From positions 1 to 32,894 of the forward strand of contig CAJFTW010000068.1 of the NCBI GenBank assembly GCA_904420025.1: a DNA stretch of 32,894 bases, in the 5' to 3' direction. The translations under genes and the position numbers were made by a program. The notes under the pieces were generated by a model that was given only the letters and a program-made list of their open reading frames with translations, ran no database searches and had not been told where the DNA came from. Source of the stretch: Candidatus Pseudolachnospira avium (lineage in GTDB: Bacteria > Bacillota > Clostridia > Lachnospirales > Lachnospiraceae). Shown one piece after another: positions 1 to 8,065 of the stretch; positions within the stretch are counted from its first letter, which is position 1, and the number at the start of each line of letters is the position of its first letter.

Positions 1-932
1 ACGGGATTGAGATTGGCGGAAGCGGCGCGTTCCTGCGGACGGAGGATATGCTGAAGCTGCTGAAGCTGTATCTGGACGGCGGCGTGTGCGCGGGCCGCCG
101 GATTCTCTCCGAAGCGTACGTGCGGCAGGCGACCACCAGGCAGAACGATAACGCAGACCTGCGGCAGAATCCCAACGCATGCCGGAGGGACTGGCGTGCC
201 GGATACGGATATCAGATGTGGATGTGCAGCTACCCCGGGGCCTACCGGGCGGACGGCGCCATGGGGCAGTTTGCCATTGCCATCCCCTCCCAGGATATGG
301 TGATCGTCTATACGGAGACCTCCCGGCTGGGGGACGGCGCCCAGGGGTCTTTGGACTTAATCTGGGATTTCTGTGAGAAGGCATTTGTGGAGCCGGGGGC
401 TGCGGACGCGCGTCTGGCGGACCGGCTGCGCAACCGCCTGTCCCGCCTTTCCCTTCCGGCGGTGCCCTGCCAGCCCAGGGGAAACCGGGAGCAGCTGGCC
501 GGAGCCTGGAAGGTTACCCAGGGAAGCCTGTATCTGGACCCCTGCCTGGGCGGGATTATGGATGAATACTATCCCCGGCGGCTGGTGGAGGGCTTCCGCC
601 TGCGCTTTGGAGAGTATGAGGCGGAGATGGCCTACGAGCTGGAGGGCGTACCGGTGCGGCTGGCCGTGGGCCTGGACGGCAATCCCCGGCAGAACACCAT
701 CCCCTGCGGCGGGATTCCGGCCAGCCAGTTGCTGGTCAGCGGATCTTTTGCCGCGCCGGATACGCTGTCTCTGGTGTTCCGCTTTGTGGAGACCTGCTTC
801 TGCTTCCAGCTGGAGCTGAAAGTCCAGGGAGACAGCCTGTCTCTGCGGAAGGATTTCCTCCGGGGACAGGTGAAGGACGACCACCTGCAGCTCCAGGCAC
901 AGCGGGCACCCATGAAAACCGACTCCATTTGA
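1..932 (+). CDS. Serine hydrolase, beta-lactamase-like (5' truncated by window)
   Basis: This is the C-terminal part of a class C beta-lactamase/penicillin-binding-protein-like serine hydrolase. The frame is open from base 3 with no stop before the internal ATG at 48, so the gene begins outside the window. A GGSGAFLRTEDMLKLLKLYL segment (from base 6) matches the stretch after the active site in this family (small residues, then a helix followed by an L-x-G-G loop). A second segment, YRADGAMGQF at about residues 67-76 counted from the ATG at 48, resembles the HxG/KTG-equivalent strand, with the His replaced by Asp or Arg depending on alignment. The catalytic SxxK and YxN motifs must lie upstream and are not visible. 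About 160 residues after the hydrolase core form a probable beta-rich C-terminal domain. The substrate cannot be inferred. The stop codon overlaps the predicted promoter of the next operon. Confidence 0.75.
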   Translation, partial: GIEIGGSGAFLRTEDMLKLLKLYLDGGVCAGRRILSEAYVRQATTRQNDNADLRQNPNACRRDWRAGYGYQMWMCSYPGAYRADGAMGQFAIAIPSQDMVIVYTETSRLGDGAQGSLDLIWDFCEKAFVEPGAADARLADRLRNRLSRLSLPAVPCQPRGNREQLAGAWKVTQGSLYLDPCLGGIMDEYYPRRLVEGFRLRFGEYEAEMAYELEGVPVRLAVGLDGNPRQNTIPCGGIPASQLLVSGSFAAPDTLSLVFRFVETCFCFQLELKVQGDSLSLRKDFLRGQVKDDHLQLQAQRAPMKTDSI

Positions 933-957
933 CAAATAAAGAGGAATGTGAGATACT
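929..957 (+). promoter_or_regulatory. Predicted sigma-A promoter of the corrinoid operon
   Basis: A perfect TTGACA (929-934) is followed by a 17-nt spacer and GATACT (952-957), preceded by TG at 949-950, giving an extended -10. Transcription would start near 964, leaving a leader of about 39 nt before the btuF start. The -35 box overlaps the stop codon of the upstream gene. Confidence 0.55.
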
Positions 958-1002
958 GAATCCCGAGCAGGTATGAGCCTGCGGGAGGAGGTTATAACAG
1001 GA

Positions 1003-2028
1003 ATGAAAAAGAGACACATACAACGCCTGCTGGCGGTGACGCTGGCGGTGAGCATGGCGGCGCTGTCCGGTTGCGGCAACGGGACAGCCCAGGAGACCAC
1101 CGGCGCCGCGGAGACCGAAGGCACAGCCGCGGAGACCAGCAAAGCGGCCGGCGGGGAGACGGCCGGAGAGACGGCCTCCGCGGAGGCGGAAGGCGCGGAA
1201 ACCCAGTACCCCCTGACCATCACGGACGATCTGGGAAACAGCGTCACCATTGAGGCGGAGCCGGAGCGGGTGGTATCCCTGTCACCGGCCAACACGGAGA
1301 CACTGTTCGCCCTGGATGCCGGCGGCCGGGTGGTGGGACGCACCGATTACTGCAGTTATCCGCCGGAGGCGGCGGAGGTCCCGTCTATTGGAACCTACAC
1401 ATCCCCCAATACGGAGCTGATTATTTCCATGGACCCGGATGTGGTCTTTGCCTCAGACTATATTGATGACGCCATCCGCAGCCAGGTGGAGAGCGCCGGG
1501 GCTAAGGTGGTTGTTTTTGCCGCCAGCGATCTGGAAGGGGTGGAGCAGAACATCCTGACCGCCGGGCAGGTGCTGAACCAGAACGAGGAGGCGCAGGCCG
1601 TGGTGGACGGCATGGAGGCGGAGATGGCGGAGCTGGAGGAGATCCTTTCCGCCAAAACGGAAGAGAAGTCTGCCTTCATTGATCTGGGCGACTATTACAG
1701 CGCAGGCCCCGGCTCCCTGTTGGGCAACATGCTGGAGGATATCGGTGTGCGGAATGTGGCGGCGGATACGGGAGAGATGTGGCCGCAGCTTTCGATGGAG
1801 AAGATCATTGAGAGCAACCCGGATGTCTACATTTCCCTCTACTCCACGCCGGAGGACCTGCGCCAGGTGGCCGGCCTTTCGGAGCTGGCCTGCATCCAGG
1901 GGGAGGACACACTGATCTATTTTGACGGCCTGTCCCCGGAGGCGGATCTGATCCAGAGGGCCGGCCCCCGGCTGGCGGAAGGCACACGGCTGCTGGCGGA
2001 GCAGATTTATCCGGAACTGTTTCAATGA
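1003..2028 (+). CDS. btuF: Corrinoid/iron-siderophore ABC transporter substrate-binding lipoprotein (BtuF-like)
   Basis: This is a periplasmic-binding-protein-fold lipoprotein (PF01497 type) that would capture a corrinoid outside the membrane and deliver it to the permease encoded next. I chose ATG 1003 rather than the in-frame ATG 973 because the encoded N-terminus is then a clean lipoprotein signal peptide (MKKRHIQ, hydrophobic core, lipobox LSGC with Cys24) and GGGAGGAGG lies at 983-991. Residues about 25-65 are a low-complexity Ala/Glu/Thr/Gly linker. The binding domain follows, with the family hallmarks DDLGNSVTI, PERVVSLSPANTE and SMDPDVVFAS. The stop overlaps the next start by 4 nt (ATGA), implying translational coupling. 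Iron-siderophore binding proteins share the fold. The corrinoid assignment rests on the cbiZ gene two genes downstream of the permease. Confidence 0.85.
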   Translation: MKKRHIQRLLAVTLAVSMAALSGCGNGTAQETTGAAETEGTAAETSKAAGGETAGETASAEAEGAETQYPLTITDDLGNSVTIEAEPERVVSLSPANTETLFALDAGGRVVGRTDYCSYPPEAAEVPSIGTYTSPNTELIISMDPDVVFASDYIDDAIRSQVESAGAKVVVFAASDLEGVEQNILTAGQVLNQNEEAQAVVDGMEAEMAELEEILSAKTEEKSAFIDLGDYYSAGPGSLLGNMLEDIGVRNVAADTGEMWPQLSMEKIIESNPDVYISLYSTPEDLRQVAGLSELACIQGEDTLIYFDGLSPEADLIQRAGPRLAEGTRLLAEQIYPELFQ

Positions 2029-3080
2029 GCGGGAATCAGCAGGAAAAACGGGGAGGAAGGAGACGGCTGGCGCTGGCTTTGGCGGCAGCCGGCTGCCTTC
2101 TTCTGATCTATGTTTGTACGGTAATTGGGGCTGCTTCGGTCTCCCTGGGAGAGGTCAACCGGATCCTTCTCCATGAAATCTTTCATATACCGGTGGATAT
2201 GGACGGGATTTCCGAGGGCAGTGTGGTGATTATCCGCAATGTGCGGCTTCCCCGGGTGCTGTTGGGCTTCCTCACCGGGGCTGCCCTGGCGGTGTGCGGC
2301 GCCAGCTACCAGGGGATTTTCAAAAACCCTATGGCAGATCCCTATATTCTGGGCATTTCTTCCGGGGCTGCCCTGGGGGCGTCACTGGGAATTGTCCTGA
2401 ACCTTTCTGGCAGCCTGGCTGGTATGTCTGGTACCACCTTCCTGGCCTTTGTGGGGGCGCTGCTGACGGTGATTCTGGTCTATTCTATTTCCCGGACTGG
2501 AAAGCGGGTGCCCATCTCCAGCCTGCTGCTGTCCGGTATCGCGGTCAGCCAGACTCTTTCGGCGTTTTTATCCCTGATTATGTTGTTCAACCAGCAGAGC
2601 ATGGATCAGATCCTGTTCTGGACCATGGGCAGCCTCAACGGGAAAGGATGGGACCAGATTCTGGTAATCCTCCCTTATGTGGTGGTGGGAATTGGGCTGC
2701 TGCTCACCTCCGCCCGGGAGCTGGATATTATGCTCATGGGGGAGGAGACGGCGGTGCAGCTGGGGGTCAATGTGGAGTTTGTGAAGAAAAAAGTGATGAT
2801 TGTATCCAGCCTGGTCACTGCGGCAGTGGTCTCGGCCACTGGCATCATCGGCTTTGTGGGCCTGCTGGTCCCCCATGTGGTGCGGCTGTTTACCGGGCCC
2901 CGGCACCGTGTGCTGATGCCAGTTTCCCTGCTCTTCGGCGGCACGTTCCTGATCCTCTGTGATACGGCGGCCCGCAGTGCTATTGCCCAGGAGATTCCGG
3001 TGGGGATTATCACCGCGGCCTGCGGCGGCCCCTTCTTTCTATATCTACTTCGGAAATCCCGGCGGGGAGGTGGGGGCTAA
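2025..3080 (+). CDS. btuC: Corrinoid ABC transporter permease (BtuC/FecCD family)
   Basis: A 351-residue integral membrane protein of the FecCD/BtuC family, expected to form the homodimeric channel of a type II ABC importer. A basic N-terminus (residues 1-14) precedes the first membrane helix. Family hallmarks are visible: RNVRLPRVLLGFLTGAALAV followed by CGASYQG, FKNPMADPYILGISSGAALGA, the cytoplasmic SARELDIMLMGEETAVQLGV segment that contacts the ATPase, and GIIGFVGLLVPHVVRLFTG. The length is normal for the family. The start overlaps the btuF stop by 4 nt and the stop overlaps the btuD start by 1 nt, so the three genes are a coupled unit. Substrate assignment to corrinoids comes from context. 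Confidence 0.9.
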   Translation: MSGNQQEKRGGRRRLALALAAAGCLLLIYVCTVIGAASVSLGEVNRILLHEIFHIPVDMDGISEGSVVIIRNVRLPRVLLGFLTGAALAVCGASYQGIFKNPMADPYILGISSGAALGASLGIVLNLSGSLAGMSGTTFLAFVGALLTVILVYSISRTGKRVPISSLLLSGIAVSQTLSAFLSLIMLFNQQSMDQILFWTMGSLNGKGWDQILVILPYVVVGIGLLLTSARELDIMLMGEETAVQLGVNVEFVKKKVMIVSSLVTAAVVSATGIIGFVGLLVPHVVRLFTGPRHRVLMPVSLLFGGTFLILCDTAARSAIAQEIPVGIITAACGGPFFLYLLRKSRRGGGG

Positions 3081-4345
3081 TGCGAGAGGAAATGCTGTGC
3101 CTGCAGGAGGTGGCGGCAGGCTATGGGGAAAAAACAGTGCTGCAGGGTGTTACCGCCTCCATCCGGCAGGGGGAATTTGTGGCCCTGATCGGCTCCAACG
3201 GCACCGGAAAATCCACCCTTTTAAAATGCATCTCTGGGCTGCTGCCCCTGCGGGGCGGGCAGATTGGAATCTGCGGAAAGGATAACCGGGGATTGAAGCC
3301 TCGGGAGCGGGCCCGGCTGGTGGCGGTGGTGCCCCAGTCCTATGCGGTGGAGTACGCCTTTACCGTGGAGGAGGTGGTGGCCATGGGGCGTTACCCCTAC
3401 CAGCGATTTGGAAAGCGGGAAAGCCCGGAGGACGCGGCGGCCATCCGCCAGGCCATGGAGGTGACCAATACCCTGGAATTCCGGGAGCGGCTGTACAATG
3501 AACTCAGCGGCGGGGAACGGCAGCGGGTGATTCTGGCCCGGGCCCTGGCCCAGAGGCCACAGATCCTGCTTTTGGATGAGCCCACTTCGGCCCTGGACAT
3601 CCATCACCAGACGGAGGTGATGGAGCTGATCACCCAGCTGAACCGGGAGGAAGGGCTGACGGTGCTGGCGGTGCTCCACGATGTCAACATGGCCTCCCGC
3701 TACTGCGGGCGTATGATCCTGCTGCGGGATGGAAAGGTGGCGGCGGACGGGGAGCCGGCGGCCATTGTCACCAAAAAAAATATGGAAGAGCTTTACCAGA
3801 TGAAGCTTCTGATCCGCCAGAATCCTCTGTTCCATAAGCCGGAGATTGTGCCGGTGCGGGTCCTGCGGGGGAAGCAGGTGGCCCACCCTCTGCGGATCCA
3901 CGTGATCTGCGGAGGGGACGGCGCGCTGCGGATCCTGGAAGAACTGGATGACAGGGGTCACATTCTGACCGCCGGGGTGGTCAATGAGGGCAGCGGGGAC
4001 TGTGATCTCTGCCGGTATCTGCAGATTCCCCATGTGGAGATCCCTCCCTTTACCCCGGTGACCTGGCAGGATCAGCAGCGGAACCTGGAGATGATGCGGG
4101 ATGCGGATGTGATCCTGGTGGCGGATATGCCCTTTGGGGAGAACAATTTAATGAACCTGGAGGGATTGGAGCAGATGAAAGGGCAGATTTTTTTCCACAA
4201 AAATGCCCTCAGCGGGGACTATACCGGCGGCCGGCTGGTGGAGCGGCTGCAGCAGCTGGGAGAGAAAAAGAAAATTGCCTATTTTGGCGATCACGATGCG
4301 TTTTTGGAACAGCTGCAGAAGCTGACGGACGGAAAGGAGGAGTGA
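3080..4345 (+). CDS. btuD: Corrinoid ABC transporter ATPase with extra C-terminal domain (BtuD-like)
   Basis: The ATPase subunit of the importer. Residues 1-255 are a standard ABC domain: Walker A GSNGTGKST (38-46), Q-loop Gln86, signature LSGGERQR (142-149), Walker B ILLLDEP (162-168) and switch His200. The protein is 421 residues long, about 160 more than a minimal BtuD/FecE. The extra part (about 270-421) has an alternating alpha/beta pattern with RIHVICGGDGA near its start, GVVNEGSGD (299-307), IPPF (321-324) and VADMPFGENNL (347-357). It resembles a Rossmann-like appendage that I recall on other archaeal and clostridial ATPases of this type, but I cannot name a function. Its pairing with cbiZ immediately downstream (1 nt gap) suggests a role in corrinoid handling or sensing. 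That is inference. Confidence 0.88.
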   Translation: MREEMLCLQEVAAGYGEKTVLQGVTASIRQGEFVALIGSNGTGKSTLLKCISGLLPLRGGQIGICGKDNRGLKPRERARLVAVVPQSYAVEYAFTVEEVVAMGRYPYQRFGKRESPEDAAAIRQAMEVTNTLEFRERLYNELSGGERQRVILARALAQRPQILLLDEPTSALDIHHQTEVMELITQLNREEGLTVLAVLHDVNMASRYCGRMILLRDGKVAADGEPAAIVTKKNMEELYQMKLLIRQNPLFHKPEIVPVRVLRGKQVAHPLRIHVICGGDGALRILEELDDRGHILTAGVVNEGSGDCDLCRYLQIPHVEIPPFTPVTWQDQQRNLEMMRDADVILVADMPFGENNLMNLEGLEQMKGQIFFHKNALSGDYTGGRLVERLQQLGEKKKIAYFGDHDAFLEQLQKLTDGKEE

Positions 4346-4346
4346 C

Positions 4347-5456
4347 ATGCGGATCGGAACGCTTCCCTCTGGGGATTCCATTCATCGGTATGAGAAGTGT
4401 ATTGTGGTGCCCTTTAAAGGCTTGCGGCGGGTGCTGAGTACCTGTGCCCTCAACGGCGGATACCAGGAAGGGCTTACGGCTGTGTTCAACAACGACATCA
4501 ATCCCGGGGCGGGGATGGAATGCCGGATGCGGGCTCCTTCCTACGAGGCGCATCTGGCCCTGACGGCAGAGGCGCTGGGTTTGGATCCGGCAACTGCCGC
4601 TGGTATGTCCACCGCCGCCAGTATGGAGAATGTCTCCATCCGCACGGAGCAATCCGGCGCCACCGCGGTGACGGCGGTGGTGACCGGAGGGATTGAGGTA
4701 AACGGCGGCCGGGTGGGCGATCCGGCCAGCTGGGATGAGGCGGTGGGACAAGGCATGCCATCGGCAGCGGGAACCATCAATATCATGCTGTTTTTTAATG
4801 TGGATCTGACTCCCGGTGCCCTGGCCCGTGCCCTGGTTACCTGCACGGAAGCCAAAACGGCGGCGCTGCAGGAGCTCCTGGCCCCCAGCCGTTACTCCAC
4901 GGGGATTGCCACCGGATCCGGAACCGATGGAACCATAGTGGCCAGCGACCGGACATCGGAAATCTGCCTGACCAATGCGGGAAAGCACAGCAAGCTGGGG
5001 GAGCTGATCGGAAAGGCGGTGAAGGCGGCGGTGCGGGAGGCCCTGCGGCGGCAGACCGGCCTTTCGCCGGAACTGCAGCACCATGTGCTGCGGCGGACCG
5101 ACCGTTTTGGCATAACGGAGCTGTCCCTGTGGGAGGCGTATGCCCAGGGGCCGGGCCGCCTCAGCCGGGCGGAATTTTCCGAAAAGCTGGACTGCCTTTG
5201 CCGGCAGAGCCGCCTGGTGGCACAGGTTTCCCTTTATGTGCACCTTCTGGATCAGCTCCAATGGGGGCTGCTGGAACCCAAGGAGGCACACGAGGCGGGG
5301 TGTGAACTGTTGACAAAACTACAGAAAAGCGATGTGGATGGCAGCGTCGCCCTCCCCCCTGGGAACGAAGAGGCAGCGGAGCTGAGAGATAGAACGGACA
5401 TGCTGATGGTTATGGTCCGGGAACTTGCGGGGACATTGAACCGCCTTCTGGATTAG
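4347..5456 (+). CDS. cbiZ: Adenosylcobinamide amidohydrolase CbiZ with C-terminal extension
   Basis: CbiZ cleaves the amide bond joining the aminopropanol arm to the corrin ring, giving adenosylcobyric acid, which the cell can rebuild with its own lower ligand. The family core covers about residues 1-235 of 369. Characteristic segments are the Asn/Gly-rich NNDINPGAG, STAASMEN, VVTGGIEVNGGRVGDPA, FFNVDLTPGALARA, TGSGTDGTIVAS and GKHSKLGELIGKAV. About 130 further residues, mostly helical and rich in Leu/Glu/Arg, follow the core; CbiZ domains are usually near 200-230 residues, so this is an unusual appendage. ATG 4347 sits 6 nt after AAGGAGG (4334-4340), within the end of btuD, so the gene is co-transcribed with the importer. 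No transmembrane segment is apparent, so the protein is probably cytoplasmic. Confidence 0.9.
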   Translation: MRIGTLPSGDSIHRYEKCIVVPFKGLRRVLSTCALNGGYQEGLTAVFNNDINPGAGMECRMRAPSYEAHLALTAEALGLDPATAAGMSTAASMENVSIRTEQSGATAVTAVVTGGIEVNGGRVGDPASWDEAVGQGMPSAAGTINIMLFFNVDLTPGALARALVTCTEAKTAALQELLAPSRYSTGIATGSGTDGTIVASDRTSEICLTNAGKHSKLGELIGKAVKAAVREALRRQTGLSPELQHHVLRRTDRFGITELSLWEAYAQGPGRLSRAEFSEKLDCLCRQSRLVAQVSLYVHLLDQLQWGLLEPKEAHEAGCELLTKLQKSDVDGSVALPPGNEEAAELRDRTDMLMVMVRELAGTLNRLLD

Positions 5457-5495
5457 AATGCTTTTTAAAGACATGGAAATAGGAGGAAGGTTCAC

Positions 5496-6458
5496 ATGCA
5501 AATTTCCATGAATATGACGGACAGCCGATGGGATGAGGAGCGCTTTCGGGATGGGAAGGATCTGGAGGCATATGTCCGGAAGCTGGGCCTGGATGGAATC
5601 GAGCTGCTGCACTGCGCGGGCGGGGATCCATCCTTCTTCCCTTCTGGCCTGATTCAGGGTGTGCATATCCGTTACCGGAACGACTGGCTGGATCTTTGGC
5701 AGGGAAACTGGAAGGGGCTGGAAGCGGAATACGGGTCGCTGGCCCAGGCGGAGAAGGTTTTGGGCGGATTGGACCGGGATAGCCTGCGGAAACCCTTTGA
5801 GGAAGATCTGGCGTTGGCCCAGGCGCTGGACGTGCCATATGTGGTCTTTCATGTCTGTGACATAAAGACCCTGGAGTTTTTTACCTATCACTTTCAACAT
5901 TCGGATGAGCAGGTGGTGGATGCCGCGGCGGAGCTGATCAATTCCCTGTTGGATGGAAAGGGGTACCAGTTTGAATTCCTGATGGAAAATCTCTGGTGGC
6001 CGGGACTGACTCTGACTCGGCCGGAGATCACGGAACGGCTGCTTTCCCAGGTGCATTATCCCCGGAAGGGTTTGATGCTGGATACAGGGCATCTGATGCA
6101 CACCAATTGGGAACTGCGTTCCCAGGAGGAGGCGGTGGACTATATTCGAAAACAGGTGGAGGCCCATGGTCCGCTGGCTTCCTTTATCCGAGGCATGCAC
6201 CTGAATCAAAGCCTCACCGGCGGCTATGTTCGCCGGCTGCTGGAGAAACGCGAGGAAGCCGCCGGGGATTATCCGGCCCGGTTGGATGCCTGCTATCGTC
6301 ATGTGTTTCAAATTGACCAGCATCTTCCTTTTACGGCTTCCCGTATGCGGGAGCTGGTGGAGCAGGTGGCCCCGGCGTATTTGACCTTTGAACTGATCAC
6401 CAGTGACCGGCAGGAGCATGAGCAAAAAATCCGGCAGCAGTGGGAAGCCTTACGGTGA
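5496..6458 (+). CDS. AP-endonuclease-2/xylose-isomerase-like TIM-barrel protein, candidate cobamide-remodelling enzyme CbiR
   Basis: A 320-residue TIM-barrel protein of the sugar-phosphate isomerase/AP endonuclease 2 superfamily. Putative metal ligands occur in the expected order: Glu36 (GIEL), His57 (GVHI), His119 (FHV), Glu164 (MENLWW), Asp196 and His199 (LDTGH), His235 (GMHLNQ) and Glu299 (FELI). The ATG follows AGGAGGAAGG (5481-5490) and lies 39 nt after cbiZ, so it is probably the last gene of the corrinoid operon. CbiR, first described in Akkermansia, belongs to this superfamily and hydrolyses the phosphoribosyl bond of the cobamide nucleotide loop. Position and fold make this protein a strong CbiR candidate, but I could not compare it with CbiR directly. 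A sugar-phosphate epimerase remains possible. Confidence 0.75.
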   Translation: MQISMNMTDSRWDEERFRDGKDLEAYVRKLGLDGIELLHCAGGDPSFFPSGLIQGVHIRYRNDWLDLWQGNWKGLEAEYGSLAQAEKVLGGLDRDSLRKPFEEDLALAQALDVPYVVFHVCDIKTLEFFTYHFQHSDEQVVDAAAELINSLLDGKGYQFEFLMENLWWPGLTLTRPEITERLLSQVHYPRKGLMLDTGHLMHTNWELRSQEEAVDYIRKQVEAHGPLASFIRGMHLNQSLTGGYVRRLLEKREEAAGDYPARLDACYRHVFQIDQHLPFTASRMRELVEQVAPAYLTFELITSDRQEHEQKIRQQWEALR

Positions 6459-6496
6459 GGCAGGAGATTTATCACTATTTATTAAGAATTGCTCCC

Positions 6497-6525
6497 TTGA
6501 TTCTCCAGGGCATGGATGTTAAAAT
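6497..6525 (+). promoter_or_regulatory. Predicted sigma-A promoter of the deacetylase gene
   Basis: TTGATT (6497-6502), a 17-nt spacer and TAAAAT (6520-6525, five of six consensus bases). The predicted start is near 6532, 41 nt upstream of the ATG. No obvious terminator lies between the TIM-barrel gene and this promoter, so some read-through from the corrinoid operon is possible. Confidence 0.55.
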
Positions 6526-6572
6526 AGGGACGGTAAATTGCTGAAATTTGGAAGAACAAGGGGGTTGCATCT

Positions 6573-7991
6573 ATGGATTATAACTATAGAGGGAGCCGGC
6601 AGCGGGAACTGCGCCGGCGGGCCAGAAGGCGGAAAGCCATCCGGAACCGGATTATTGTGACGGTGATTTTGGTGATTGTCCTGGCTGGCGTGATCTTTGC
6701 GGCCATCCATTTCCTGGGTGGGTCCAATGACGAGGATCAGGTGGTATTCCCGTCTGGCTCGGCTTCCTCCACCGAGGGTAGCGAGAGCACCGGCACCGAG
6801 GGTACCGGCGGGGAAGTGTCGGATGCGGATACGGCGCTGGCCCAGGCGGAGCAGCTGGCAGCCTCCTATGATTATGACGGGGCCATTGCCCTGCTGCAGG
6901 AGGTGCCGGACTATGAATCCAACACGGCCATCACCGATGCCATTGCCGGATACGAGGAGACCAAATCCACCCTGGTGGAAGCGGACATCACCCAGATCCC
7001 GCACATCTTTTTCCACTCCCTGATTGTGGACACCGATCTGGCTTTCAGCTCCAATATGGCGGACAACTACAACCAGGTAATGACCACCGTGGATGAGTTC
7101 AACAAAATCATCCAGCAGATGTACGAGAATGGTTATGTGCTGGTGCAGATCCATGATATGGCCTATGAGGAAAACGGTGAGCTGGTCAAGGGCTCCATTA
7201 TGCTGCCTCCGGGGAAGAAGCCTTTTGTTCTTTCGGTGGATGATGTGTCTTATTATGAGTATATGGAAGGTCACGGCTTTGCCACCAAGATCATCATTGG
7301 GGAGGACGGGATCCCTACCTGCGAGATGGAGATGGAGGACGGGACCACCCAGACCGGCGCCTTTGATGTGGTGCCTCTGCTGGAACAGTTTATTGCGGAG
7401 CATCCGGACTTCTCCTACCAGGGAGCCCGGGGAATTATCGCCCTCACCGGGTATGACGGAATCCTGGGCTACCGGACAGCGCCCAAGTACGGGGATCCCA
7501 GCGATGAGAATTATAAGGACTGGTATGCAACCCTGGATGTGGAAGAGGAGCGGGAGCAGGCGACAGCTGTGGCGGCCCGGATGGAAGAGCTGGGCTGGGA
7601 GTTTGCCTCCCACAGCTGGGGCCACCGGGATATGGGGGAGGCCACCCTGGAGAATATGAAGACGGACATGCAGAAATGGCTGGATCAGGTGAATCCGCTG
7701 CTGGGCGGGGATACGGATATTCTGATCTTCCCCAAGGGTACGGACATCGGCAGCTGGCGCAGCTACGATGACAATGAAAAGTTCGATTACCTGAAGAGTG
7801 TGGGCTTTGACTACTACTGCAATGTGGACAGCAACCAGCCGTGGGTGCAGTTCACCTCCCAGTATCTGCGCCAGGCCCGGATCAATGCGGACGGATATGA
7901 GATGTACTACCATAAGGATAAGCTGAGCATGTTCTTTGATGTGGACTCGGTGTTTGATTCTGCCCGGCCTACGCCTGTGCCGGAGATGTAA
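6573..7991 (+). CDS. Membrane-anchored polysaccharide deacetylase (CE4/NodB-like)
   Basis: A 472-residue extracytoplasmic deacetylase-like protein. An Arg/Lys-rich N-terminus (9-26) and one transmembrane helix (about 27-48) anchor it with the C-terminus outside. A Ser/Thr/Gly/Glu linker (about 51-85) and a short helical region (about 86-135) precede the catalytic domain. The NodB metal motifs are present but divergent: the Asp pair is SVDD (Asp223, Asp224) where TFDDG is usual, and the His pair is SHSWGH (His347, His351). They are about 124 residues apart, more than the roughly 50 typical of peptidoglycan or chitin deacetylases, so an insertion lies between them. Family enzymes remove N- or O-acetyl groups from cell-wall or extracellular polysaccharide; the substrate here is unknown. 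It appears to be a single-gene transcript with its own promoter and terminator. Start ATG 6573 follows AAGGGGG. Confidence 0.82.
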   Translation: MDYNYRGSRQRELRRRARRRKAIRNRIIVTVILVIVLAGVIFAAIHFLGGSNDEDQVVFPSGSASSTEGSESTGTEGTGGEVSDADTALAQAEQLAASYDYDGAIALLQEVPDYESNTAITDAIAGYEETKSTLVEADITQIPHIFFHSLIVDTDLAFSSNMADNYNQVMTTVDEFNKIIQQMYENGYVLVQIHDMAYEENGELVKGSIMLPPGKKPFVLSVDDVSYYEYMEGHGFATKIIIGEDGIPTCEMEMEDGTTQTGAFDVVPLLEQFIAEHPDFSYQGARGIIALTGYDGILGYRTAPKYGDPSDENYKDWYATLDVEEEREQATAVAARMEELGWEFASHSWGHRDMGEATLENMKTDMQKWLDQVNPLLGGDTDILIFPKGTDIGSWRSYDDNEKFDYLKSVGFDYYCNVDSNQPWVQFTSQYLRQARINADGYEMYYHKDKLSMFFDVDSVFDSARPTPVPEM

Positions 7992-8065
7992 AGGCGGAAC
8001 CACAGAAGCCTTCCCGGCTGTATGAACAATTTTTCATAGGCTGCACAAATTTTCAACGATTCTTA

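Noticed and set aside
6519-8003. 494-codon open frame on the - strand opposite the deacetylase gene
   Set aside because: His/Leu/Gly/Ile-rich composition with no domain. The + strand frame has clear NodB motifs, a membrane anchor, promoter and terminator.
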